From: Zantedeschia hybrid cultivar
Lineage: Eukaryota; Streptophyta; Magnoliopsida; Alismatales; Araceae
Length of the DNA stretch: 64,000 bases
Reading direction: 5' to 3'
Assembly: GCA_030544215.1 (NCBI GenBank)
Contig: JARZZO010000016.1
Location: 31,456,001-31,520,000 of the forward strand
Of this stretch, positions 33,657 through 44,583 are shown piece by piece. The translations under genes were made by a program, and so were the position numbers. The notes beneath the pieces were generated by a model. It was not told the DNA's origin. It did no database searches and saw only the letters and a list, made by a program, of their open reading frames with translations. How positions within the stretch are numbered: position 1 is the first letter of the stretch; each line of letters begins with the position of its first letter.

Positions 33657-35200
33657 TGTTAGTTTTAGGTGGCCTACAAGCCAATCTGACTATGTAAATC
33701 TCGTTCATTTATTAATAAAATGGCATAATATTCATTATATGTAAATCGCATTAATTCTCGTTTCATAATGAAGTCCGTAAATATGTGCTATAGTGATCAG
33801 ATTATGATGAGATCATACTAATGAGATTGATCACTTAAACACACATATTCTTAATCGTTCATAGTCGGAGGATATCCGAGAAGGACATCGGATATCCGAT
33901 TAGACTAGTACAGATTACTCATGCTCATATGATGAGGGTGACTGATCTCATAAGTCACTTGTGTGGAGACACTAAGGCGAATCTATAGGTGCTCATTAGA
34001 GAATGAGTTCACTGAACTGATCCGACTGAATCGCTGGATGGTATTGTACCTTACTGTCAAACAGTTTGATTCTATTGTCGCAGTTGCGTGGATGATCCTC
34101 GGACCTGAGACACCAAGGACACCTTGTCGGTGGACTTATGTGCTTTGACCTTGGTTTACGAATCTCTAGCCACGGGATTCTAATACGCCAAGGATTGGGT
34201 ACAACGGAATACCGTCGAAGGGAATTGTGTGTCAGTAAGGAATCATTCGCTCTCGGTACTTAGAGAGAGAATGCTCTAGGAAGGATGCGCGAAAGTCCCT
34301 GGCCAGGGCGAACGATAATATCGGAAAAGGAGTTTTCCGATATTCATCAGCGGCATCCAATCCAAGTGAGTCGACCGGTTAGGGTTTGACAGCTCGCCAT
34401 GCCCTGAGTTGACTCGAGAGCATTGTACGAATGAAGGATTATATCCACGCGGTAACTGTCGGCGGAAAGGTTCCAAGAGTGGGTTACTTAACCCCAAATA
34501 CCTTCCGGGTTCACGCGGTGTTGCTTGGCACCCAACGTGATCGGAGGCCCGGTCGAATTCGATGTGTGACATCAATTCGATTGATTAATTGATTAATAAA
34601 GGGTTATTAAGTAATTAATAAAGCCAGTGAGGAGTCACTGGGCTTGTTGGGCCATTAATTGGACTGGTACTTGGGCTTAGAGGATCACACGCACATGATT
34701 CTCAAGGCGATGGATAAATAAGTGGGTTTTATACAAACCGGGGGTTTTTATGAAAAATCGCACGGTTAGTATAAAATATAGCGAACGGGCTGAGCAGGCC
34801 AAGCTGCTGCTAACCCTAGCCGCCCTCCTCAGTTTCTCTCTCTCTCTGACGTCCAGACAGATCCAGATCTGCTCCGTCGCTTCTCCGAATCTCTTTCGAC
34901 GGGAAATCGTCCGCGCGTTGCGGCGACCGGCGGAGGCTTCGTGGGCTGCGAAGAACGAGGAACGCGAGGATATCCGTCGCGGGGAGGATCGCGTGGACTT
35001 CGCTAGAGGCCGGGCGCTTGCGCGGCTTGCGGTGTCACACCGACGGAACCGAACGGCTACGGATTCGAATCCGCACACGGTGAGAACTTAGATAATCCGA
35101 TTATCATGTTTTAGATTTTTCGAAACGGGAAAAACGGATCGCTGTAAAAATTTATTTTCCGCTGCGTGAGCGATCCGGAGAAACCCGAGAAATCCTAACA
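33657..35200 (+). repeat. 3' LTR of element C
   Basis: 1544 bp, from TGTTAGTTTTAGG to AATCCTAACA. Closely related to E1, E2 and the partial F LTR, and more distantly to D1 and D2. It carries CGGATTCGAATCCG (35060-35073). Confidence 0.9.
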
Positions 35201-36643
35201 GTTTGGCTGTTGTGGCCGCTAGTACTGTGGTTGCTGACTCCTCACAAACTGGGGCGAGTTGTTGTTCATACCGCTAACCTGCTCATGAGAGAGAGTGCCC
35301 TCAGTAGTTGGACCTGTGCTAGAAGAATTTGGAGCTGCAGGCTTCCGAGGTGGAGGCCTGCTAGGTCGGTGAGGATCAAAGACGCTAGAGAACGTAGCAT
35401 CCTTGAAAGCATTCTGACAGTACCGCGCCCTTTTATAGAGCTTTGCCATGTTGGTCAGGTTGTTCAGGGAGAGGACGAGTTTGAATTGAGGCGTGGCATT
35501 AGAAATTAACATTTTCACTTGCTCTGACTCAGACAAGTGATCTTTCACTTTTTCCGCCATACCCCTCCATCTGTCAGCAAAACTGACGAACTCCTCGTCG
35601 GGTTTCATCTTTTCCGCTATCAGGTTAGTGATGGACAAGGAGGGGGCAACTCTGTCCTGGTATCGTTGAATGAATTTTCTTGAGACGATACCGTAGTCCT
35701 CTACTTCAGTAGGTTCTAAAGAAAAGAACCATTCGAGGGCTGGTCTCTCTAAAGATCTCCTGAACAAAAAGGCCAACGACCTCTTGTCATTTTGCCAGAA
35801 GGATGACTCGTACATGAACTCCTTCAAGTGAGTGAAGGGGTTACCAGTACCGTTATACTTTCGGTACACTGGCATCTCTGAGGGTGGCAGGTGGAACACA
35901 AGCAGACTTGGTAAGTTGATCTCTGGTGCAGCTTTGACCCCCATCATCTTCTGGAGGTTGTTGAACTGTTCATCCATGCGCTCCATCTTTGCCAGCAGCG
36001 CTTACGTGGTCGGATCAACCTAGGAAGGAGGGGGAGGTGGAGGTGCATGATAGGCATGTTGCCTAGAATATGCAGGGCAAGGAGGACAATAGGGTGGAGG
36101 TCTGGCAGAGCTTCCGCCATACCCGAGGGCATTTTGGTAAGCAGGCGTTAGCTGTCTGGCCGGTTGCCTAGAAGAGGAAAGTTGTGGCCCAGTTGGCTGA
36201 GAAGCTGAAACATGGAGGCCTTCCATGGCCTAATGAATGAAGGAAGGAGGATGAGGAGGTTGTTGAGGAATGACAGGGGGAGCTGCAGGGTTCGGCTCAA
36301 CAGACTGCATGGGAGTCTTCCCCTTCAAAATAGACTGGATCGCCTCGAACTACTGAGGATCGGAAGATGAGGGATCATTTTGGTTCATGTCTCCCTCGAA
36401 GATAGGGTTAGGAACCGCATGCACATGCGGAGGAAGATCAGGATATTGATCATGAGCACAATGAAGAGGGGTTAAGACATTCCTCTCATAGCGAACTGGA
36501 CAAGGATGAGAATTACGGGAGGCATCAGCATGTCCCCCGCTTTCAAAGCGGTAATCAGAGTCACAAGGGGCATTAGCATCTCCCTCGTAGTTGATTATGG
36601 CATCTGGGGCCATGCTCAAGTCCCTACCTGATCGAAGCAGCAT
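35201..36643 (-). pseudogene. Gag of element G, interrupted by element C
   Basis: Homologous to gag of A, starting MLLRSGRDLSM. The capsid domain is continuous (MERMDEQFNNLQKMM through SESEQVKMLISNA), with Leu where A has a stop. Two stops lie near 36003-36025, one near 36234 and one near 36352, and about 17 codons present in A (the DLVNALGVLASRLD block) are absent. After QFVRSQQPQY the copia C LTR begins. Confidence 0.82.
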
Positions 36644-37652
36644 GATGTTAGATTTTTTTTCAGAGATTGACAGACAAGTTGCATAGAGATTAAGCAAACA
36701 AGTAGATGCTTAACGTTATTATAGGATTCCTTGTTGGGTTATTTGGATTTAATTAAATCACAAATTCACTCAAGGAGTAGGATCCTAGTTTCAGTTCAAT
36801 GTCCACCGTTATCTTCTACGGCTTTCTCTTACAACGTTATGAAAATCTAACCGGGACTTCAATTGGTACAACCAGCCCGATGATCAAGGAGGAATACCTT
36901 GATTTTGGGGACTTACGGAGGTCTTTAACGCCAACCACTCTAGTCTGATCGAGGGACCGACCCAATCAGAGAGAGTTGAAGACGTCAAGAAGAGTGTTCC
37001 TAAGAAGAGGAGGGTGTTAGCCTCAGTGCGTATGACCTGTAGCCTGGGTGGCCTCTAATGCTTAATACATAATGGGTAATAGCACAAAGATCAAAAATCT
37101 GAGAACTGAAAAAGAAATAAGAAACTGCCTGAGTCGCGTCGCTGTTGGTCGACGCTATTCAAACATAAACTTATTTTTCACAGAAACTCAGGCAACAGAC
37201 AGTAGGGAAAATGGCCTGAAAGGCGTCTGTGTTGGGCGACGCAGTTTAAAATGCGTCGCTGCTCCTAGACGCTTTTCAAGTCACAGATTCAGTATTTTAG
37301 GAGGAATTTTTGGATCGATTCCCCCTCAAGCAAACATGATAAAAGCGATAAATAATCAGTTCATGCGAATCTTTTTTTATCTTTTTGTTTTAAATTTTAA
37401 CAGGATGATTTTATCAAATAAACAACTAAAATACCAATCAATCACACAATCTTTTATCACAGAAACAGCTTTTCAACTAATCAACGGGGAGGGCAAGATC
37501 TTGCTGCAGGGGTGTGCACGTGGTGCACGTAGGAATAACAACTAAACTAAAAACTCCCCGATCGGTGAGGGCGTGTCGAGAGACACAGGTGGTGCACCGT
37601 GGGTGCCCGATTGATAACAGCAAGAACAAGGAATTAAAAAGATGGCGAGACC
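36644..37652 (-). other. 5' leader of element G, with three interrupted palindromes
   Basis: Counterpart of the A leader. Palindromes begin at 37136, 37223 and 37253 (spacing 87 and 30 bp), with 10-base spacers that mostly differ from those of A. No ORF is supported. Confidence 0.7.
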
Positions 37653-37672
37653 AAGTCTCACCGTGATCGCCA
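37653..37672 (-). other. Primer binding site of element G (tRNA-Arg-like)
   Basis: TGGCGATCACGGTGAGACTT on the minus strand, one base different from element A and again seven bases from the LTR. Confidence 0.65.
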
Positions 37673-37679
37673 AAAAAGC

Positions 37680-39055
37680 TGTGAGTGCTCAAATTGAGTG
37701 TGTGATTATTATGAAAAATTATGTTGTTTAAGTGAAAAATAAACCTATTAAAAGGAAACTAGGTGATGTGATTGCCAGAAACTTTTGACTAAAAAGTTTC
37801 AAAAGAAGATTTGATCGCCTACCTGTTTGGACGTGGGAGATGTTGAGTTCTTGGTTCCCCTCCTTCAGCCGGCTGAAGAAAGATAGCCCTTTCTATCTTT
37901 GTTCTTGCTTTGGCTGCTTACTGAATTTTGAGGATCATCCAGATTCCTGGTTATTCGTTGTTGGTTCCCTCCCCTTGCTCTTCTTTTGTACCTTGCAAGA
38001 AAAATAAAAAAAAGAGATAAAGAACAATGAGAACTCAGACAGAAGTGGTATCCATTCTAGAAGAAACTTTAAACATGTAACTAAACAGGTGAACTCACTT
38101 GTTGAGTGGTCTTTTAAACTCCTTTAACAAATAGGTTTGGAAAATAATACTAGTGTGTGTGTGTTGCATGGAGTGATGTGAAAAAATGTGAGGCTAATGT
38201 GATGAAAATGTGAGAAATATGCAGAAATTAATTGAAAGCTAAGCTGGATGGCCTTTGGGAAGCCTTGGTCTTGAAAGGATCTTGGATGGACGAAGTACGG
38301 ATGAAGACTCTTGATGGTAGCAGCACTTCGCTCCTTCAGCGTTTGGACGTTGTCGCCAATTATTACTATTGTCACTCTCACTATCACTCCGATCACTTGT
38401 ATCAACATCACTGACTGTTCATTGACCAAGAAGCTGGGTATTTATAGACTTCTTTGCATCCGCGGTTATTAATGGATTAACATGGAAATTTTGGAGTTTA
38501 TCCAGCTTAACAAACAGATAAATACATATTAATTCATCATTATCTGTAATTATCTAAAACGCGTCACCCATAGGAGACGCCTTTTAGCTAATTAAGATAA
38601 GGATAAACATCCGGAAAAAATTCACCTTTATCTGTAATTATCTAAAACGCGTCGCTATGTGGAGACGTCTTTTAGACTAATTAAGATAAGGATAAACATC
38701 CGGAAAGAGATAGAAACAACTTAGGAAACCTAAATGGCGTCGTGCCTGGAAGACCTCTTTTAGCTAATTAATCAATTAATTAAAATTCAAATTTAAACAT
38801 CAAAATATGAATAAACTCTAAATGGTGTCTACACAAATCGACGTCTTTTAGACTTCTTCATATTTTAATCAAAATTTGAGTTAAAATCAATTCAATTAAT
38901 TAACTTAAAGTATGCCTATCTGACCCGATACTATTTAGATAATTAACCCAAAAGATCAATAAAAATTAACCAATTATTAAATATCAGACCATTTTGAGGT
39001 ATTATTATATGATATGAAATTTGCTCAAAATGATGTCAAAATTAGCGTGTCTACA
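37680..39055 (-). repeat. 5' LTR of element G, 1376 bp
   Basis: Bounded by TGTAGACACG and CACTCACA on the minus strand, with a TATA box at 38437-38446. Clearly the same family as the A LTR but well diverged, including indels. Confidence 0.88.
38555..38851. repeat. Four interrupted palindromes in U3 of G at exact 88-bp spacing
   Basis: Half-sites begin at 38561, 38649, 38737 and 38825. Flanking DNA aligns with A, but the 10-base spacers differ strongly (first site: acccatagga here, tacatgtgct in A). The third and fourth sites have one-base changes in a half-site. Confidence 0.83.
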
Positions 39056-41500
39056 TAGAGGAGCCTCTACAGACGAAGATGACGGTGGCAGTGCAGTGAC
39101 CCGCGTACTGTAAGAGCTTTGTTGATAAACCTGTCCAAATTTGAGATCCTCAGCACCTTGATCAACACCACAATCAAGGGCAGCGGTAGGCTCATCCAGA
39201 GAAATAATATCAAGAAGCATAGGGGAAGAAGAGGTCTGTGCTGGAGGAGTTTGTGGAAGAGAGGAGGAAGCATAAAATGGCACTGACTCAAAGAAACTCA
39301 CATCAGCTACCACAAACGACTTCTTGGACCGAGGGTCAAAACAACGATACCCTTTTTGGGTTCGAGAATATCCCAGAAAAATACAAGGAACATATATGGG
39401 AGACAACTTATTATGATTTGGCCCAATAGCATGAGCAAAGCACTTACATCCAAAGACACGAGGAGTAAGAGGAAAATGATTGTTGTTTGGATACAAGCAA
39501 CAAAAATGACTTTTTCCATCAAGCACCATGCTCGGTATACGATTAATAAGATAACACGAGGTAAGAACGGCATCACCCCAGTAATATTTAGGAACATTCA
39601 TGTGAAACATAAGGGTACAAGCAACATCAAGTAAACGCCGGTTCTTCCTCTAAGCAACACCATTTTGTTGAGATGTATAAGAGCAAGAGGTTTGATGAAT
39701 AATGACATTCATAGAACAAAAAACAACAAAAGAAGACTGAACATACTCCTTGGCATCGTCTGTGCCAGAATTTTGATAGAGGTAGAAAACTGAGTTTTTA
39801 TTTCAGAATAAAAAGATTTGAATACATTAAACACATCTGATCTAGCTTTCAAAAGGAATAGCCAGCTCATCCGAGAAAAGTCACCAATAAAGGTGACAAA
39901 GTAACGGAATCCTAATCTTGAGGTAACCAGAGACGGTCCCCAGATATCATAGTGCACAAGATGAAATTGAGCAGTGCTCCTCTTATTTTCATTGGAAGGA
40001 AAAGGAACCCTATGATGTTTCCCAAGCTCACAAGCCTCACACCGAAAATTAGTCACTGAGGAAAAAATAGGAACAAATTCTCGCAGCCTGGAAAGAGACG
40101 GATGCCCTAGTCGACAGTGCCACTAAAAGGAAGTGTCAAGAGCAGAGGACGCCTGGTATTTTTGGAGAAGCCCATCAACTAGGTAGTACAATCCGCCTGA
40201 CTTACGACCGCCACCAATTTGCTTCTTCGTCTGTAGATCCTGAAATACACAATAGGAAGGATAGAACATCACTGAGCAATTCAAAGAGCTAGTTAAAGAA
40301 CTAATGGATAACAAACCAATAGGAAATTTTGGGACATAAAGAACATCTTGTAGAGTCAAAGACTAGATATGAACAATCCCTTTTCCTGCAACAGAAGTAT
40401 GAGAGGCATCTGCCACAGCCACTGGAGAATGTGTATTAGACAAGTGTAGAGAAGAGAAAATAGAACGGCTACCTATCATGTGACAAGAAGCTCCAGAGTC
40501 TACAATCCAGGATGAATTATTGTAAACAATAGAAGCACTACCTGATGTGGTGGCATGAAAAGATGAAGTAGATGCCGAGGAGGCTTTCAGTAGACGCTGG
40601 AAGGCCTCATACTCCTCGACCGACAAGGTAACTCCTTTTTTAGACGATGGTCTCGTAGGTTGCTGATGCACCAGTTGTTGTATAGACTATGTAGCAGATG
40701 ATCGAGACTCACCAGAGGCTCCAAGATTAGCAATAGGATGCAGATGTGAACCACCTCTACCATACTTCTTCCAACAGAAATATAATTGATGTCCGGTCAT
40801 GTTACAATGAACACACGGTGACCCACGTCCGCAGCCACGACCGCGACCAAGACCCCTAGCGGCAAGAGCATAAGTACTACCAGACTCTCCTGTCTCACTA
40901 GAAGTGGTCCCATTCAGGTTCATTTTGGTACTTGCTCGAAGAACACGAGAATAGGCACCAGCCAAACTAGGAACCTAAGTATCAGCAAGCAAATTATCTC
41001 AAATGTGTCCGAGACCATCATCCATTCTAGACAAAAATTTTGCAACAATAAACTCTTCCTTCTGTTTTTCCAACTGCACAGCATCAACAACAACTGGTTG
41101 GTATACCTTCAATTCATTCCACAAACCTTGAACTTCAGCAAAATATTGAGATATAGGTCTTCCTTCTTGCTTGAGATTAAATAACCTGGAATATATATTA
41201 TAAATATGAGATATATTATGCTCAGCAGAATGTATTTTCTTAAGTGTATCCCACATCTCCTTAGCAGTCTCCAAGAAGACAACAGTATTAAAAATACTCT
41301 GTTCATAGTTGTTATTCAAAATTGAAATCACTATTCCATCATCAACTTCCCAGACATCATATGCCTTCTTGTCCTCCTTGATAGGTGGATCTTGTTCAAT
41401 ATGCTGAAGCTTCCGTAGAGGGAGCAGCAAGAGGCGAAACGACCTCGCCCACTAGAGGTAATTAGTCTCATTCAACTTCGTAGAGGTAGCCAACATATGA
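39056..41500 (-). pseudogene. Ty1/copia element H: gag, protease and integrase
   Basis: Read on the minus strand: a gag domain (ETAKEMWDTLKKIHSAEHN, GRPISQYFAEVQGLWNEL), a zinc knuckle (CVHCNMTGHQLYFC), a protease (SSWIVDSGASCHM), the gag-pre-integrase finger (WHCRLGHPSL ... CEACELGKHHRVPF), and integrase with its first Asp (LVHYDIWGP), then the C-terminal part (YLINRIPS, FGCKCFAH, FLGYS). Several stops break it. It is cut at 39056 by element G; RT should lie left of the window. I find no LTR or primer site for its 5' end. The clade is uncertain and differs from C. Confidence 0.8.
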
Positions 41501-41796
41501 TATAACTTCCCGTTGGAGGTCAGGACGGGAGCGGAGTTTGTCGAATCCGCCATCACAACAATAAAAAATATGGTCAAAGCCTCTGCTGCAACTAGAACAA
41601 AAGAGCGCAAACCGACCAGAATATCTCACAGCAACAAAGTGGTCATCGCATAGAAAAAAAGGGACAAACAAATTATTATGCGCTGACCATCTCAAAAAAA
41701 AAAAAATGTGCTTACGAAACCTCCTAGAAGAAAGAGTCCCTCCCTCTTACTCCAAACTTAAAGTTGCACCAACAAGATAAGAATACGCGTCGATGG
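41501..41796. other. Junction between copia H and LINE I
   Basis: Probably the untranslated leader of H on the minus strand. It contains an A-run (41693-41706) and no recognisable LTR end, primer site or TSD. Confidence 0.4.
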
Positions 41797-41860
41797 CGAC
41801 ATATGAGGATGGGATCGGAGCTGGCGGCTTACACCAGGACTGCAGCTACCATGCCAGCCC

Positions 41861-42031
41861 CTGGCAGGGCCTCCACGCCTCAGCACTAACAAGGAGGGGG
41901 GTGGACTCAACCGGGGCGAACCCCCTCTTCCTCGCTACGGCACGAGCCAACCCTTGGCAGGGCCTCCACGCCTCGGCACGAACAAGGCGGGGGGGGTGGA
42001 CTCAACAGGGGCGAACCCCCTCTTCCACGCT
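41861..42031 (+). repeat. Tandem repeat in the 5' UTR of LINE I
   Basis: Two units about 91 bases apart (41861-41932 and 41953-42031) share CTTGGCAGGGCCTCCACGCC and a GGTGGACTCAAC block. The region is GC-rich, unlike its surroundings, as expected of a LINE promoter/5' UTR. Confidence 0.65.
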
Positions 42032-42193
42032 GCAGCACGAGCTCCCCTCCACGCTCACCAGGCACCCATGCACACGACCAGGCGCCCACAGCATGACCAG
42101 GGGAGCCGGCTCCCTCCACGGCACGCCAGGTGCCCACGCGCACGACCTGGCGAACCAGCCCCTCCACGGCCTGACCCAGTGCCCACAGGGACA

Positions 42194-44054
42194 ATGAAAC
42201 TACTATCATGGAACTGTCGTGGATCGGGCGGTTCCATGACAACTTCTTACATTGATCAGCTTCACCGCTCCCTCAATCTAGATTTGTGTTTTTTTATCTG
42301 AAACAAAAACAATTATCAACAAACTAGTCAAGTTCTTCCAAGACCGCAACGTATCTTCTTATTACATAGTTGAGGCCAAGGGGTACTCTGGGGGTCTGTG
42401 GTTGTGGTGGAAGGACATTCAAGTACATATCTTGAACTCCTCTGACAATTGGATCATTGGTCAGGTGGACTGCAACTCTTCGACACATTCATAGTTTATA
42501 GTTTGTATCTATGCCCCGCCATCCATTAAGAAGAGGAAAGAATTATGGAATCTTCTACTTTATCAAGTCTCATCCATTGTTGGCCCATGTCTAGTAGTTG
42601 GTGACACAAACTCTATACTTCATCCAAAGGATAAACAAGGAGGATCCAAGCCCAAAGCAGCACAGATATTCCACTTCCCACAGTTTGTTGAAAGAGCTCA
42701 GCTTATTGATCTGGGATTGCTGGCTCGGTTTAGACATGGTCCAATAGAAGGGCAACCAGACATCTTATAAGAGAGAGATCAGACAGAGCCATGGGCAATG
42801 CCGTGTGGAATTTAAGATTCCCAGCAGCAACAGTACTTCATGTCCCCACTTACTGCAGTGATCATATGCCTATCTATGTTAATCTGTTTGGTGCCAAAAC
42901 AAAGAGGAGAACATCATTTAAATTTGAAAAGCTATGTGGATGAGACATCTTCAGTTTGATGCAGTAATTAATGATATTTGGAATTGTCATACTACCCTTA
43001 ACATTGATTACAACGGGAAGATGAGAATGATCCAGGCAAGATTTCGCAAGTGGAGGAAAAAGTCTTTTCAACACCCTCAGGGCAGATTGGACCAGATTAC
43101 CACAGAACTCACTACTCTTAGTATGCAGGATATATCAAATGCTAACAGCACTTAGGTGAAAGAACTTGAGAAGGAATATGAGGAAATGTCAAAGCAACTA
43201 CAAGACATTTGGAAACAAAGATTCAAACTTCACTGGTTCATAGAAGGTGACAGATTGCACAAGGTTTTCCATATTCATGCACCAACAGGAGGAGATCCAA
43301 TAACATTTCCTGGCTCCAATGGCAAGATGGTAGCTGGACTGGGAATCGTAACATTATTACAGAGCAATTCACAAGCTTCTTCACCTCCTTGTTTACCTAT
43401 TCCTCCACCACTCCTATACCTAAAAACTTGGCACTTGGCCACCCTCCAATATCACCTGAGATTAACTCCATTATTTCCTCTTTTCCAACTAAAGTTGAAA
43501 TCTTGCAAGCTCTCTAGACTATGGCTCCGCTGAAGGCTCTGGGTCCGGACGAGCTACCGCCAATATTCTACCAGTGCTACTGGTCCACTCTGGGACCAGA
43601 AGTCACCAATTTGATGCACTGTGTATTTTCTACAGCTTCATTACCTATTGGTTTGAATCACGCTTTAATCACTCTCATCTCAAAAACTACCCCTCCCACC
43701 AATCCTTTTGACTTCCGTCCCATCAGTCTTTGTAATACATTGTATAAAGTTGTCATTAAGATAATTGCAGGTCGTATCAAACCCCATTTAGAAAAACTTA
43801 TCCCCCCGTTCCAGGGAGCTTTTGCCCTTAATAGACTCATTATAGATTCTATAGTAATTCCCAAAGAACTTATCCACTCACTGCATCAGAAGAAGGCAAG
43901 ATAGGGTTTTTTGCAATGAAGCTAGATATCTCCCATGCCTATGATCCAGTTGGATTGGAACTTTATTGCCTCAGTCCTCTAGATACAAGGTTTCACTGGT
44001 GATTCAGTTGACTTAATCTCAATGGCGAGCCAAAAGGTTTCATCAAGGCACAAT
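42194..44054 (+). pseudogene. LINE I ORF2, endonuclease and first part of RT
   Basis: The ATG at 42194 opens the apurinic-type endonuclease (MKLLSWNCRGSG), followed in broken frames by its later blocks (about 42790-42890, AVWNLRFPAATV ... SDHMPI), a linker, and the RT start (LGPDELPPIFYQ, LISKTTPPTNPFDFRPISL, LYKVVIKIIAGRIKPHLE, PFQGAFALNRLIIDSIV, FFAMKLDISHAYD). Many nonsense codons and frameshifts. J interrupts it near 44055. Confidence 0.8.
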
Positions 44055-44084
44055 CATAGTTGTCAAGGTTCATCAAGGCACAAT

Positions 44085-44175
44085 CATAGTTGTCAAGGCA
44101 GTAAGGCGACCAAGGCGTGCTCGGGGTCTCCGACCGCCTAAGTGCTTAGGCCCCCGCCTAGGCGTACACTTTAAA
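44085..44175. repeat. Left terminal and subterminal repeats of hAT J
   Basis: Starts CATAGTTGTCAAGGC and continues with ACCGCCTAAG, TTAGGCCCCCGCC and CCTAGGCGTAC blocks. Matching blocks near the right end (50745-50899) run in inverted order. Confidence 0.75.
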
Positions 44176-44583
44176 ATAATATATTTTATATCACATTAAT
44201 TTAACATTAACATAAAAAATATGAAGAGAATAGCAATAATATCACATTAACATGAAAACAAATATGTGACTGGAAATACTTAAAAAAACAAAAACAAAAT
44301 TTCAAAGATAAAATACTAACCTCATATTTATGGAGTTCTTCTTCTAAAATCTGCAACATAATACTCATAACAACAATATATATATGATGCAAAAATGTAA
44401 ACACATAATAAAAGAAGATAACATCATTACACTAAATAAAGTTCATGAAGTTCTAATATCACATCCATCACTAAGCATAAAATAAAGAAGAAGCAACACA
44501 TTAAGACTAAAGACTCAAGAAAGCAAACAAATAAGACTCGTTCAAATGTCCAACAAGCTAATTCAAATAAAGTTTAAAGTTCT

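Larger units (their letters stand above)
1..35200 (+). mobile_element. Ty1/copia element C, host of several nested insertions
   Basis: This is a plus-strand TNT1-like copia element whose first part lies left of the window. Pieces still visible are the 5' LTR (1-24 and 21252-22015, split by element A), an initiator-Met type primer site at 22017, a long leader, decayed gag (about 27030-27436), integrase (29027-30629), RT and RNase H (32222-33642), a purine tract and the 3' LTR (33657-35200). Insertions A, B1, D1 and D2 account for the rest. After the 3' LTR the sequence resumes inside the gag of element G, so C landed in G. The matching left TSD (expected gtttg) is outside the window. Several nonsense codons show it is dead. 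Confidence 0.88.
35201..39055 (-). mobile_element. Ty3/gypsy Tat element G (5' part; the rest lies left of the window)
   Basis: Minus-strand relative of element A: 5' LTR (37680-39055), primer site (37653-37672), leader and gag down to 35201, where copia C interrupts. The downstream portion must lie left of the window start. It is inserted in copia H; the right flank starts tagag. Confidence 0.85.

Noticed and set aside
41797..42193. Plus-strand GC-rich frame upstream of the LINE endonuclease as LINE ORF1
   Set aside because: It is a tandemly repeated 5' UTR with no zinc knuckle or RNA-binding motif.
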